Notes under the pieces: model-generated
Databases searched by the model: none
Seen by the model: the letters and a program-made list of their open reading frames with translations, nothing else
What the model was told of the DNA's origin: nothing
Part shown: positions 17,027 to 26,059 of the stretch, piece after piece
How positions within the stretch are numbered: position 1 is the stretch's first letter
Layout: every line of letters starts with the position of its first letter
Position numbers and translations under genes: made by a program
Assembly: GCA_009692365.1 (NCBI GenBank)
Contig: SHZJ01000002.1
Coordinates: 1-52,691 of the forward strand
From: Gammaproteobacteria bacterium
GTDB lineage: Bacteria; Pseudomonadota; Gammaproteobacteria; Ga0077536
DNA: 52,691 bases
Direction of reading: 5' to 3'

Positions 17027-18226
17027 ATGAGTGGGCCATTGGATGGGGTACGGATTATCGATTTAACCACCGTCTTAATGGGTCCCTTCGCGACCCAATT
17101 GCTGGGGGATTACGGCGCCGACGTCATCAAGGTAGAGCCGCCGACGGGCGACACCAGCCGCGGCATCGTGCCGGCGCTGCACCTCGGCATGGCGGCGGCG
17201 TTTCTGCACGTCAATCGCAACAAACGCGCGCTGGTGCTAGACCTCAAACTCCCCGCGGGGCTGGCGGCGCTGCTGCGCCTCATCGAAAGCGCAGATGTGC
17301 TCATTTACAACGTTCGCCCACAGGCCATGGCGCGTCTGGGTCTGTCCTGGGAAGCGGTATCGGCGGTCAATCCTCGGCTCGTGTACGCCGGGGTTTTCGG
17401 CTATGGCCAAGCCGGCCCCTACGGCGCCAAACCCGCTTACGACGACCTCATCCAGGGTGCGCTGGGCATTCCCTCGATGGTCGCCACCGTGGGCGACGGC
17501 GTACCGCGCTATGTCCCCGTGGCGATGATCGACCGCACGGTTGGCATGGCAGCGGTGGCGGCGGTTTCCGCGGCGCTGTATCGGCGAGAAAAATCCGGCG
17601 TGGGGCAAGCCATCGACATCCCGATGTTCGAGACCATGGTGCCCTTTGTCTTGGGCGAGCACATGTGCGGCCAGACCTACCGGCCAGCCACCGGCTCGGT
17701 GGGATATCCACGCCTGCTGGCGCGTGAGCGCGCCCCGTTTGCGACCCGCGACGGCTATTTGTGCGCGCTGATTTATAACGACAAGCACTGGCGCTCGTTC
17801 TACCGCCTGCTGGGCCGCGAAGACGAACTCGCACTCGACCCTCGCTTGCGCACCATCGGCTCGCGCACCGAGCATGTGCAGGCGATCTACGCGATGGTGG
17901 CGGACATCCTGCTGACCCGCACCACCGAGGAATGGCTGACGCTATTCAACGGCGCGGACATTCCGGCCATGCCGCTCAGCACGCTGGACTCCCTCATGGA
18001 CGACCCGCATCTGCGCGCAATTGGCTACTTTGAGCCCATGGAGCACCCCAGCGAAGGCCCCATCTGGCAAATGCGACCCGCCGCGACGTGGTCGGAATCG
18101 CCCCCTGATATTCGGCGCCTCGCCCCGCGCTTGGGTGAGCACAGCGCGGAGGTTTTGCGCGAAGCCGGCTACTCCAGCGCCGACATCGCGCAGCTTGCGG
18201 CCGCGGGCGTGACCCTCCTGGGCTAA
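17027..18226 (+). CDS. CaiB/BaiF-type (family III) CoA-transferase
   Basis: A 399-residue enzyme that moves CoA between carboxylic acids through an aspartyl-CoA thioester. The N-terminal block (GVRIIDLTTVLMGPFATQLLGDYGADVIKVEPP) and RNKRALVLDLK are family signatures; the catalytic Asp should be Asp139 in GAKPAYDD. Length matches the family. AACAGGAG precedes the ATG by about six bases. It converges with the monooxygenase gene with only ten bases between them. Neighbouring flavin monooxygenase, EthD and DUF1330 genes suggest a role in breaking down an aromatic or terpenoid acid; the actual substrate cannot be read from sequence. Confidence 0.93.
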   Translation: MSGPLDGVRIIDLTTVLMGPFATQLLGDYGADVIKVEPPTGDTSRGIVPALHLGMAAAFLHVNRNKRALVLDLKLPAGLAALLRLIESADVLIYNVRPQAMARLGLSWEAVSAVNPRLVYAGVFGYGQAGPYGAKPAYDDLIQGALGIPSMVATVGDGVPRYVPVAMIDRTVGMAAVAAVSAALYRREKSGVGQAIDIPMFETMVPFVLGEHMCGQTYRPATGSVGYPRLLARERAPFATRDGYLCALIYNDKHWRSFYRLLGREDELALDPRLRTIGSRTEHVQAIYAMVADILLTRTTEEWLTLFNGADIPAMPLSTLDSLMDDPHLRAIGYFEPMEHPSEGPIWQMRPAATWSESPPDIRRLAPRLGEHSAEVLREAGYSSADIAQLAAAGVTLLG

Positions 18227-18236
18227 ACCCTCGGCC

Positions 18237-19706
18237 TCAGCCCACGCGGTCGAAACTGTCCAGGTTGGGTTGCGCCATCGCCTCGAAAAAAGCGCTGCGC
18301 GACCATGGCCAACTGGCAGGCACGCCGTTTTTATCGAGGTACCAGCTTTTGCAGCCCGTAGACCAAATGGACTTGCGCACCGCCGTTTGGCGCGTTTGCT
18401 CGAACGCCGCACTGACCTGCGCGTTCGCGCTGATTTCTCGACAGCGCCCGCCACGCACCTCCTCCAGCAACTGCAGGATATAGGCGACCTGCGCTTCGGC
18501 TATCTGGATCAACGAGAAATTCCCCACCGGCCCATTGGGACCGTTGAGCATGAAGAAGTTAGGGAATTCTGGGATCGAGATCGACAAATAGGCCGCCGGC
18601 GCCTCCGCCCACACGTCATCGAGATTTTTCCCGTCGCGACCCAGTACGGTGGTCGGGCGGATAAAACTATCGGCGCGGAAACCGGTGGCGATGACGAGCA
18701 CGTCGAGTTCCCGCAATTCGCCCTCGCTGGTGCGCACCCCGCCCGGTTCGATGCCCGCGATTCCAGCGGTAATGAGGTGGGCATTAGGCTGCTGGATCGC
18801 GGCATAAAAATCGGCAGAGAAAATCAGTCGCTTGCAGCCAGCGCGATAGTCGGGCCGCAGTTGCTCCCGCAGCACGGGATCGTGAACCTGGCTTTCCAGA
18901 TTCGCCAGGCAGGCGTCTTCTATTTCCTTCATTTCGGCGGACTCGGCGTCGATCACCGCGTTCGAGAAATGTTGAAAATAGCCATTTACCTCAACTTTGA
19001 GGGCTGCGAGCTTCGCCGGATTATCCGCAAATTCGGCTTTTTCGGCCTCGCTATACGGCACATTTTCGATGGGCATGATCCACTGCGCCGTGCGCTGGAA
19101 TAGATCGTAGCGCGCGACCCGATGGGCTAAGGCAGAGGTGATTTGGATGGCGGTGGAGCCGGTGCCGATGACCCCCACCCGCTGGCCCGCCAACGGCACG
19201 CTGTGGTCCCACGTCGCGCTATGGAAACACGCCCCGGCGAAGGTCTCGAGCCCGTGGATAGCGGCCGTGTGCGGATGATGCAGCACGCCGGTCGCGGCGA
19301 TGACAAAATCGGCAACGTCCGCGCGGCCCAGCGAGGTGCGCAGCTGCCAGCGACCCGCCTTGAATTCGCAATGCGGCACCGACTCATTAAAGCGGATGCT
19401 CTGCGTTACCCCATATTTCTGCGCAATACGCTCGAAGTAGGCGTGAATTTCAGGGCCGGGCGCGAAGGTCTGGCTCCAACTGGGGTTGGGCTCGAACGAG
19501 TAGGTATACAGGTGCGCCGGCACATCGCAGGCGATCCCGGGGTAGGTGTTATCGCGCCAAGTACCGCCCACGCGGTCGGACTTCTCGTAAATCACATAAT
19601 CTTCGTAGCCGGCTTCGCGCAGCTTGATGGCCGTGAGGATGCCGGCCATGCCAGCGCCAATAATAACAATGCGCGGCTGGGCGCGCGGTAACTGGGCGGT
19701 AGTCAT
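18237..19706 (-). CDS. Flavin-containing monooxygenase, Baeyer-Villiger type
   Basis: A 489-residue FAD and NADPH enzyme that inserts oxygen into ketones or oxidises heteroatoms. The FAD-binding site GAGMAG is at residues 17-22, the NADPH-binding site GTGSTA at 181-186, and the Baeyer-Villiger fingerprint F-x-G-x3-H-x3-W lies between them at 156-166 (FAGACFHSATW). ATG at 19706 is chosen because GGAGAG lies eight bases upstream and the Rossmann fold begins soon after; the frame continues to 19877 without conserved sequence. Cyclic ketones, steroids or terpenoids are plausible substrates given the neighbours. Confidence 0.92.
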   Translation of the reverse strand: MTTAQLPRAQPRIVIIGAGMAGILTAIKLREAGYEDYVIYEKSDRVGGTWRDNTYPGIACDVPAHLYTYSFEPNPSWSQTFAPGPEIHAYFERIAQKYGVTQSIRFNESVPHCEFKAGRWQLRTSLGRADVADFVIAATGVLHHPHTAAIHGLETFAGACFHSATWDHSVPLAGQRVGVIGTGSTAIQITSALAHRVARYDLFQRTAQWIMPIENVPYSEAEKAEFADNPAKLAALKVEVNGYFQHFSNAVIDAESAEMKEIEDACLANLESQVHDPVLREQLRPDYRAGCKRLIFSADFYAAIQQPNAHLITAGIAGIEPGGVRTSEGELRELDVLVIATGFRADSFIRPTTVLGRDGKNLDDVWAEAPAAYLSISIPEFPNFFMLNGPNGPVGNFSLIQIAEAQVAYILQLLEEVRGGRCREISANAQVSAAFEQTRQTAVRKSIWSTGCKSWYLDKNGVPASWPWSRSAFFEAMAQPNLDSFDRVG

Positions 19707-20358
19707 AAAGTAGCTCTCCGGCGCTTTCGCGCAGCACTTAAAAAGCGTTAATTCGTGCGTCCGTAAGGCCACGGGCGGCAGCTTCGCGCCGCCTCGCTCG
19801 GGCGACGTGGCCGTGGCTGTGTAGCCGGCTAAGAATAAGCCACTCTGGGCGTAAAACTGAAACGCTATTGCCAACACCTGCCGGGCACCGCACCAAACCA
19901 GACGGCGCTAGTGGCCAGCGTCAAACGACGAGGACCCCGCAGGGGCCAGCACTGCACGCTTTTTGCTCTGCGCAACGGCCGGGTGCGGCGTCTGTCGATG
20001 GTCGTGCGCGTCCCGGGTGCCCGCTGGGATGGGCCGATGCCGGCACGCCGCGCGGGCAAGCTGTGCGCGGCGTAAAACGGAGCGTGGCTGAGCGCGGCGC
20101 GAGGGTGCTCGCGGTGGTGCCGGGGGTGCTCACTGGACGCGATTTCGAAGGGCTGGGTGGCGGCTGTGCGCAACGCGCTCAGCGCCGCGGCCAATCCTCG
20201 TGATTTACGGTTGTCAAGAGTCGCGAGACTCTGGCAATCTGCCGTCCACCCGCGCCGACAGCGCCAGACCGGCCACCGCGGGAACCCCGTGCCCGTGCCG
20301 GCCCCCGGACGGCGGGCGTAAAAGCCACCTCTACCGGCGACCAGCGGAGGGATTCTCG
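19707..20358. other. Intergenic region between monooxygenase and TPR gene
   Basis: About 650 bases separate two divergent genes. Several open frames cross it on both strands, but none has a recognisable protein, a good ribosome binding site or a plausible composition. It probably holds the promoters of both flanking genes; I see no clear sigma-70 pair, hairpin or repeat. Confidence 0.4.
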
Positions 20359-21678
20359 ATGTTGTTGAGAGATACGTTTGACCTCGTCATGACGGCCGAG
20401 GACGCCACCGCCGTGGCCCACTACAACCGGGCACTGAACAAGCTGCTGACGCTCAACAAAGACCCCTTAGAGGCCGTGAACGCGGCGCTTGCGCGCGACC
20501 CCAACCTGGTGATGGGTCAGGTCTTGCGGGGGTTGTTATACGCCCTGAGCACCGAGCGGGCGCAGCTGCCCGATGCGCGGGCAGCGCTCGCGGCGGGGCA
20601 GGCCCTCGCGGCCGGGGCAACCCCGCGCGAGCAGGCGCACTTGGCCGCGCTGACGGCGTGGAGCGAGGGCCGGCTGCAGGCGGCGTGCGCCCACTGGGAA
20701 GACATTTTGGTGGCCCATCCCAACGATGCGCTGGCGATGTTCGCGGCCCATCAGGGCGATTTTTTCCTCGGTCAGACCAGCGAACTGCGCGACCGGGTGG
20801 CCCGGCGTCTACCGCAGACAGAGCCCGACAGCGCGCTGGCCGGCTATTACTTAGGCATGCTGGCGTTCGGTTACGAAGAAATGGGGGACTATGCTCGCGC
20901 CGAGGACGCCGGCCGGCGCTCGGTGCTGAGCGACCGGCGAAATACTTGGGCGCTGCACGCGGTGGCCCATGTGATGGAGATGACGCATCGGCTGGACGAG
21001 GGCGTCGAGTGGCTGGTCTCGCGTGCCCCCGACTGGTCCAAAGACAGTTTTTTTGCCGTGCACAACTGGTGGCATCTCGCGCTTTTTTATCTCGAAGGCG
21101 AGCAATGGAGTGCCGCACTGGCACTCTACGACGAGCACATCCGGGGCACGGATTCCAGTGTCATTCTGGAACTCATCGACGCCAGCGCACTGCTCTGGCG
21201 GCTGCGCCTACAGGGGGTCGACGTGGGCGACCGCTGGCAGCAGCTGGCCGCCATCTGGCTGCAGCGCGGCGAGGCTGGCTGGTATGCCTTCAACGATGTC
21301 CACGCCATGCTGGCCTACGCTGGCGCGGGCTTGGCGGGGCCGGCCACCCAACTGCTGGTGCACTTGGAAACCACGGCGCTAGGGGTTGGCGATAACGCGA
21401 CCATGACCCGCGAGGTGGGACTGCCGCTGGCGCGCGCGCTGTGGGCCTGCGCCCAAGACCGCCACGCCGAGGCGGTTACCTTGCTGTTGCCGGTCAAAGC
21501 CATCAGCGTGCGCGCCGGGGGTTCGCACGCGCAGCGCGACCTCGTGTCCCAGACCCTCCTGCGCGCGGCGGAAAACGCCGGCCAGCGCGCGCTCGCCAGA
21601 GCCTTGCTCAACGAGCGGCTGGCGCTCAAACCGCAATCTCGGCTCAGCCGGGCGTGGTTGGAGCGAGTGGACGCCTAA
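20359..21678 (+). CDS. TPR protein of the TTC38 family
   Basis: A 439-residue all-helical protein. The block HAVAHVMEMTHRLDEGVEWL, followed by HNWWHLALFYLE, is characteristic of tetratricopeptide repeat protein 38 relatives, which occur in bacteria and animals. The His residues in these blocks are conserved and may form a site, but no activity is known. ATG at 20359 is preceded by GGAGG at eight bases; an ATG-like start at 20200 would add 53 low-complexity residues and is rejected. In bacteria these genes often lie among catabolic genes, as here. Confidence 0.82.
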   Translation: MLLRDTFDLVMTAEDATAVAHYNRALNKLLTLNKDPLEAVNAALARDPNLVMGQVLRGLLYALSTERAQLPDARAALAAGQALAAGATPREQAHLAALTAWSEGRLQAACAHWEDILVAHPNDALAMFAAHQGDFFLGQTSELRDRVARRLPQTEPDSALAGYYLGMLAFGYEEMGDYARAEDAGRRSVLSDRRNTWALHAVAHVMEMTHRLDEGVEWLVSRAPDWSKDSFFAVHNWWHLALFYLEGEQWSAALALYDEHIRGTDSSVILELIDASALLWRLRLQGVDVGDRWQQLAAIWLQRGEAGWYAFNDVHAMLAYAGAGLAGPATQLLVHLETTALGVGDNATMTREVGLPLARALWACAQDRHAEAVTLLLPVKAISVRAGGSHAQRDLVSQTLLRAAENAGQRALARALLNERLALKPQSRLSRAWLERVDA

Positions 21679-21792
21679 GCGGCGCGCGCAGCGCCCGCGG
21701 CGGCCCCCCTCTTAGCGCTCCTCTAAAACCCCACCTGCGCGCACTCAGCCCCCTCGTCCGGCACGCAGAGGGCTACGCCGGGTGGGCTTCGA

Positions 21793-21806
21793 TGGGTGTC
21801 CCAGAC
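21793..21806 (+). repeat. Isolated copy of the repeat core
   Basis: TGGGTGTCCCAGAC matches the core of the array at 23316-23976, about 1.5 kb away. It is followed by three short CAGACGCCG-like repeats. A separate copy suggests the core is dispersed in this genome rather than confined to one array. Confidence 0.6.
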
Positions 21807-21886
21807 GCCGCCCCAGACGCCGCCAGACGCCGGACTTCGCTGGGCTTGCCCGCAGGCAACTCACCATCGTCATCGGCGTGTCACTT

Positions 21887-21907
21887 TCAACGCAGACCCT
21901 GCGTTGA
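21887..21907. promoter_or_regulatory. Perfect inverted repeat upstream of the sorted surface protein
   Basis: TCAACGCAG at 21887-21895 and CTGCGTTGA at 21899-21907 are exact reverse complements separated by ACC. The site ends 43 bases before the ATG at 21951. It could be an operator or a hairpin in the leader. No T-run follows, so it is not a terminator. Confidence 0.5.
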
Positions 21908-21950
21908 CTATCAATAGCATCAAGCGTCAAGCCCGCTACGGGAAGAACTC

Positions 21951-22793
21951 ATGGCGCGATCAGTATACGGCTTAGCTCTGGTTGCCTTGGTCAACCTCAG
22001 CCTCCCAGCACAGGCAGCGTCAGTTAGCGCTGACTATAAACTCGCGCCCAGCCATGCTGGCGATGAGGACCTCGTGGCGGCCTTCGAATTGTATGATTTA
22101 GCCGTGGGCGCCTCGGTTATTACGGCGCTTGCCGGCAATATAGGGACCGCGACGGCACCCGTGGTCGGCGATAAGTTCACCGGCTATTTTCAGTCCTAGG
22201 TGGCCGCCCACCAACTCGGTGGCGCCACCCAACTGGCCGCCAACTTGAACACCATTGGCAGCGGCGCGGGTTACGAATTAACCTTGGTCGCGCAGTTCAG
22301 TGAAGAAATAACCGCTGTCAGCGCGTTTAATTTCACCTCGAAAATGACCGGCGGTAGCGCCTTGCTGTTTTTCGACACCACACCCGATCACAGTTTTCTG
22401 ACCGACTCCGGCTTTAACGATGGTGATCTTTTACTCACCGGGACTATCGGCAGTGGCGGCGCAGTCTCGGTGCCGTCGCTCTTTGCGGGCTTCGCGCAGA
22501 TAGACGTGCAGGTAAGCTCTCTGAATCCCGCCGTTTTCACGCCCAAAATCAACGGGGTAAACGGCGTGTTCACGCTGGATTTGCGCAGCACAGCGGTCAA
22601 CGGGGTGAGCTCGGTGGGCGGCCACTTCCCGGGCACCGGCGGCTTAATCTTGGGTTCAGACGGCGCGCTCACGCTGCGCGCCGCACCGACACCGATCCCA
22701 CTGCCCGCCGCCGCGTGGCTGTTAGGCAGCGCCCTCAGCGTTGTGCCCATCTTGCGGCGGCGGCGCGTCCCGCGCGCTCCCGCAACGCGCTGA
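21951..22793 (+). pseudogene. Exosortase-sorted (VPLPA/PEP-CTERM-like) surface protein interrupted by TAG
   Basis: The first 82 codons encode a signal peptide (LALVALVNLSLPAQA) and the start of a secreted domain. TAG at 22197-22199 interrupts the frame, which then continues unbroken for 198 codons. The C-terminus has the sorting signal: IPLPAAAWLLGSAL as motif and membrane helix, then RRRR. Together the two halves make one protein of about 280 residues resembling flocculation-associated PEP-CTERM proteins (PepA type). In that family exosortase cleaves at the motif and the protein helps form extracellular matrix. GGAAG precedes the ATG. Without readthrough, the product lacks its sorting signal. 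Decay, suppression or a sequencing error are all possible. Confidence 0.75.
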
Positions 22794-22866
22794 GGCGCGG
22801 GTCCGTCGCCGGCCCTTGCGCTCGCCGCGCTTGACCAGCGCACTCGCGCGCGCTGCGGTCCGTGCT

Positions 22867-23172
22867 TCAGGTCACGATGGGATGCTCCTCGCTCAACAGA
22901 ATCACCAAACTGGAGGCGGTCGCCGTGGCGCCGGCGCGCGCGTACTGACCCTGCGGGGTATCGAACACGGCGTCCATCGCCGCGCGGGTTTCAAACCATA
23001 CCTCGGCCACGCCATCGAATGGCTGGTCGGGGGTGGTACACAGGTTGATGGTGTATTTGACGAGCCCTGGCCACTGCTTGACCTTGGGCGCGTGCTCCGT
23101 GAGCCACCACGTTTTGAAGGCGTCGAAGTCCATACCGAGCGGGCGTTTGATGATGCCGATGACCTTGAACAT
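22867..23172 (-). CDS. EthD-domain protein
   Basis: A 101-residue ferredoxin-like protein. KVIGIIKRPLGMDFDAFKTWW and the HAPKVKQWPGL stretch are typical of EthD/REDY-type domains, which form dimeric barrels in catabolic or polyketide-cyclising enzymes. ATG at 23172 is preceded by AGGAG at about eight bases; a start at 23292 would add 40 unconserved residues. It is divergent from hpnK, with the repeat array filling the space between them, and converges on the sorted surface protein gene. The substrate is unknown. Confidence 0.82.
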   Translation of the reverse strand: MFKVIGIIKRPLGMDFDAFKTWWLTEHAPKVKQWPGLVKYTINLCTTPDQPFDGVAEVWFETRAAMDAVFDTPQGQYARAGATATASSLVILLSEEHPIVT

Positions 23173-23315
23173 ATGGGCAGCTCCTAACGGGTAGATGGAG
23201 CGCCGAAGGATGCGCGGTAGAGGCCCCCCGGGCAATCGCGTGTTGCGACTGCAACGCGGCGTTCTGCGCGCGCCGCGTGCGCCCGAGCCCACAGCGCCGG
23301 CGGATTGTCGCGGCG

Positions 23316-23976
23316 GGGTGTCCCAGACTTAACGCTCGAATGCGTGGGTGTCCCAGACTCACCCCCGCGAATGAGGGGGTGTCCCAGACTCACCCCCGCG
23401 AATGAGTGGGTGTCCCAGACTTAGCATCCAGACTCACTCTCCACCGCGAATGAGTGGGTGTCCCAGACTTAGCCCGCAAATGAGGGGGTGTCCCAGACTT
23501 AGCACTCGAATGAGGGGGTGTCCCAGACTTACACGCGAATGAGTGGGTGTCCCAGACTTAACGCTCAGACTCACCCCAGACTTACACTCGAATGAGTGGG
23601 TGTCCCAGACTTACACGCGAATGAGTGGGTGTCCCAGACTTACACGAATGAGTGGGTGTCCCAGACTTAACGCTCAGACTCACCCCCGACTTAGCATCCG
23701 GTAAATGAGTGGGTGTCCCAGACTTACACGCCGTAAATGAGTGGGTGTCCCAGACTTACACGGTAGATGAGTGGGTGTCCCAGACTTACACCGGTAAATG
23801 AGTGGGTGTCCCAGACTTACACGCCGTAAATGAGTGGGTGTCCCAGACTTACAGTAAATGAGTGGGTGTCCCAGACTTACACTCGAATGAGTGGGTGTCC
23901 CAGACTTACACGCAGACTTACACGCACGCAGACTTACACGCAGACTTACACCCGGCGGGGTGTCCCAGACTTACAC
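23316..23976 (+). repeat. Array of 19 imperfect repeats with core GGGTGTCCCAGACT
   Basis: The core GGGTGTCCCAGACT occurs 19 times in direct orientation. Units are mostly 27-33 bases: ATGAGT, the core, then TACAC or a variant, with a variable joint of a few bases. Three units are longer because of inserted partial copies such as CAGACTCACC. The right end decays into short CAGACTTACACGC repeats. The core contains the small hairpin TGGG-TGT-CCCA. It is not a CRISPR: there are no unique spacers. It separates the EthD gene from hpnK and probably sits in or before the hpnK promoter. Confidence 0.9.
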
Positions 23977-24067
23977 GCGGGTCGTGCTCGTTTCGATTTG
24001 CCGGCAAATAGTGGACGATCGGCGCTTCGCACTACCGCAACGTCGCCGGCTGGGACCGAACGCTCGC

Positions 24068-24931
24068 TTGAAACAGGTCATTTTCAAAGCCGACGACTTT
24101 GGGCTGTCGCCGGCGGTCAATGCCGCCATTGAACTGGCCCACCGCGAAGGTGTGCTGGACGGGGCGAGCCTGATGGTGGGCGCGCGGTTTGCGGCCGACG
24201 CTGTGGCGCGCGCGCGTCGCCTGCCAACGTTGCGGGTGGGTCTGCATCTGGTGGTGGTGGCCGGACGGCCGGTACTGCCGGCGAGCGCGCTGCCCGCGTT
24301 GGTGGGCACGACGGGAGAATTCAGCCAGCACTTGGCGCGCACCGGCCTGCGGTATTTTTTTCTACCCGCCGCACGGCGTCAGCTGGCGGCAGAAATCCGC
24401 GCGCAGTTTGAGGCCTTCCGTGCCACGGGCCTGCCGCTCGACCACCTCGACGCCCACCATCATCTGCACTTGCACCCAACCGTGCTGGGCTTGCTCATCC
24501 GCATCGGCCGCGAATACGGCCTGCGGGCGGTGCGCGTGCCGCACGAGCCGCCGGGGTTGGGGCGGCTCGCCGGCGAGCCGGGGCGTTGGGGGCGTTGGCT
24601 CGGCGCCCTGCTGCTGGCGCCGTGGATCGCCTTGGTGAAGTACCGGCTGCGCGCTGCGGGCCTGCGCACCACTGACCGCGTCGTCGGGCTCCACGACACC
24701 GGCCGCATGACCACCACTCGGCTCCTCAAAGTGCTGCGTGCGCTACCGGCCGGCAGCACGGAGATTTTCTGCCATCCCGCGCTCAGCGACGCCGAAGGGC
24801 CGTGGCCGCTGGCGGTAGCGGCGAGCCGCGCGGAACTCGACGCCTTACTCGACCCCGAAGTGCGTGCGTTGCTCACCGGCCTGCGCATTCCCCACGGCGG
24901 ATTCTGCGATCTGCCCCGCCCCAATTCCTAG
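24068..24931 (+). CDS. hpnK: HpnK, hopanoid-associated YdjC/ChbG-family deacetylase
   Basis: A 287-residue metal-dependent carbohydrate deacetylase. The metal-binding start KADDFGLS (residues 7-14) and the His-rich LDAHHHLHLHP block are family signatures; HTGRMT-like DTGRMT and FCHPA come later. In Burkholderia, HpnK removes the acetyl group from N-acetylglucosaminyl bacteriohopanetetrol. TTG at 24068 is chosen because it places KQVIFKADDFG at the N-terminus as in relatives; the frame extends upstream through the repeat array without conserved sequence. It overlaps or abuts hpnL downstream. Confidence 0.88.
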   Translation: MKQVIFKADDFGLSPAVNAAIELAHREGVLDGASLMVGARFAADAVARARRLPTLRVGLHLVVVAGRPVLPASALPALVGTTGEFSQHLARTGLRYFFLPAARRQLAAEIRAQFEAFRATGLPLDHLDAHHHLHLHPTVLGLLIRIGREYGLRAVRVPHEPPGLGRLAGEPGRWGRWLGALLLAPWIALVKYRLRAAGLRTTDRVVGLHDTGRMTTTRLLKVLRALPAGSTEIFCHPALSDAEGPWPLAVAASRAELDALLDPEVRALLTGLRIPHGGFCDLPRPNS

Positions 24932-25964
24932 CAGCCCGGTTCCTAGGCCTAGCGCCCGGTGGCCTAGCCTGCGGGGCCTGCTGCGCGTCGCGGCGCTGCT
25001 GGGCGTGGCCTTGCTCGGCTACCTCCTGTGGCAGCACGGTGCTGGGGTGGCGCGCGCGCTCGGCGCGGTGGGCTGGCTGCTGGTGCCCATTGTGCTGATT
25101 CACCTAGGGCAAATCTGGCTCTCGGGCGCGGCGTGGCACGCGGTGGCGGCCACCGCCGAGCCGTTGCCCTGCGCCACCTACGTGTGGACTCGCTGGATTC
25201 GTGAGGCCGTGGGTGGTCTGCTCCCGCTGGCGCAAATTGGGGGGGAAGTGGTAGGGGGGCGGCTGCTGGTTCTCGCCGGGGCTACCCCGGCGGAAGCCGC
25301 CGCCAGCATCGCGGTCGACCTCACCTTGGAGGCCTTGACGCTCGGGGTGTTCATCGCGCTGGGCCTTGGTTATGTGTGGCTGAGCGGCACCGGCCAAGGC
25401 TTGATTGGCTACACGCTGCTGGGGCTCGCCGTACTGGGGCCCGCGGTGTTGGCACTGTTGGCGCTGCAACGGCTGCGCCTAGAGGGACGGGTAGCACGCT
25501 GGTGTCAGCGGCTCACCCGCCGCTGGCCGCGCTTGCGTATGCAGGGCTTGGAAGATTTGTGCCACGCCATCCAAGCCAGCCACCGCCAGCCCGGGGCGCT
25601 CGCGCGCGGCTTTGCCTACCATTTATTGGGCTGGCTGGGCGGGGTGATTGAAATCTATGTCGTGGCGCAGGCGATCGCTTTGCCGGTCTCGCTGGGCCAA
25701 GGGTTAGTCATCGAGAGTCTGGGTCAAGCGGCCCGTAGCGCGGCATTTTTTGTGCCCGCCGGACTGGGCGTGCAAGAGGGTAGCCTGCTGCTGCTAGCGA
25801 GCGAACTCGGCCTGCCGGCCGTCACCGGGCTGTCGCTGTCGCTCGTGAAACGCCTGCGCGAAGTGGTGCTGGGACTACCCGCCCTGCTCGCTTGGCAGGC
25901 CATTGAAAGCGGCCGCTGGGCGCGTTTTAGATGCCGCTCCGCGGCCGCACCCCCTAGTGCGTGA
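24864..25964 (+). CDS. hpnL: HpnL-type membrane protein (LPG synthase/flippase-like fold)
   Basis: A protein of up to 366 residues with about seven or eight membrane helices, related to the UPF0104/MprF flippase domain. Recognisable blocks include GWLLVPIVLIHLGQIWLSGAAW, the GGEVVGGRLL loop and the C-terminal FVPAGLGVQEGSLLLL motif. HpnL is thought to move hopanoids across the membrane. GTG at 24864 is the only canonical start before the first helix but overlaps hpnK by 68 bases and adds an unconserved leader; CTG at 24969 (SLRGLLRV) is an alternative. It is followed by a possible terminator. Confidence 0.85.
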   Translation: MRCSPACAFPTADSAICPAPIPSSPVPRPSARWPSLRGLLRVAALLGVALLGYLLWQHGAGVARALGAVGWLLVPIVLIHLGQIWLSGAAWHAVAATAEPLPCATYVWTRWIREAVGGLLPLAQIGGEVVGGRLLVLAGATPAEAAASIAVDLTLEALTLGVFIALGLGYVWLSGTGQGLIGYTLLGLAVLGPAVLALLALQRLRLEGRVARWCQRLTRRWPRLRMQGLEDLCHAIQASHRQPGALARGFAYHLLGWLGGVIEIYVVAQAIALPVSLGQGLVIESLGQAARSAAFFVPAGLGVQEGSLLLLASELGLPAVTGLSLSLVKRLREVVLGLPALLAWQAIESGRWARFRCRSAAAPPSA

Positions 25965-26059
25965 TGTGCGGTGCCACCCGCCGAGCAGGCACGCTAGCAA
26001 CGGGGGCAAGCTCTGGGCGGCAAGAAGCCACAAGCGGCGGGCCGCAGCGTGGCGTTTTT

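Noticed and set aside
19865..20203. Genes in the monooxygenase-TPR gap
   Set aside because: Overlapping frames on both strands are Arg/Pro/Gly-rich shadows without conserved motifs.
21951..22199. Separate 82-residue secreted protein
   Set aside because: It is in frame with the following segment and ends in mid-domain; the whole is better explained as one interrupted gene.
23316..23976. CRISPR array
   Set aside because: Joints between repeats are only a few to about 12 bases and resemble each other; there are no unique spacers and no cas genes.
23830..24132. Protein-coding frames across the repeat array
   Set aside because: The peptides are just translations of the repeat (CPRL, VSQTY patterns), with no ribosome binding site and no continuity with a conserved domain.
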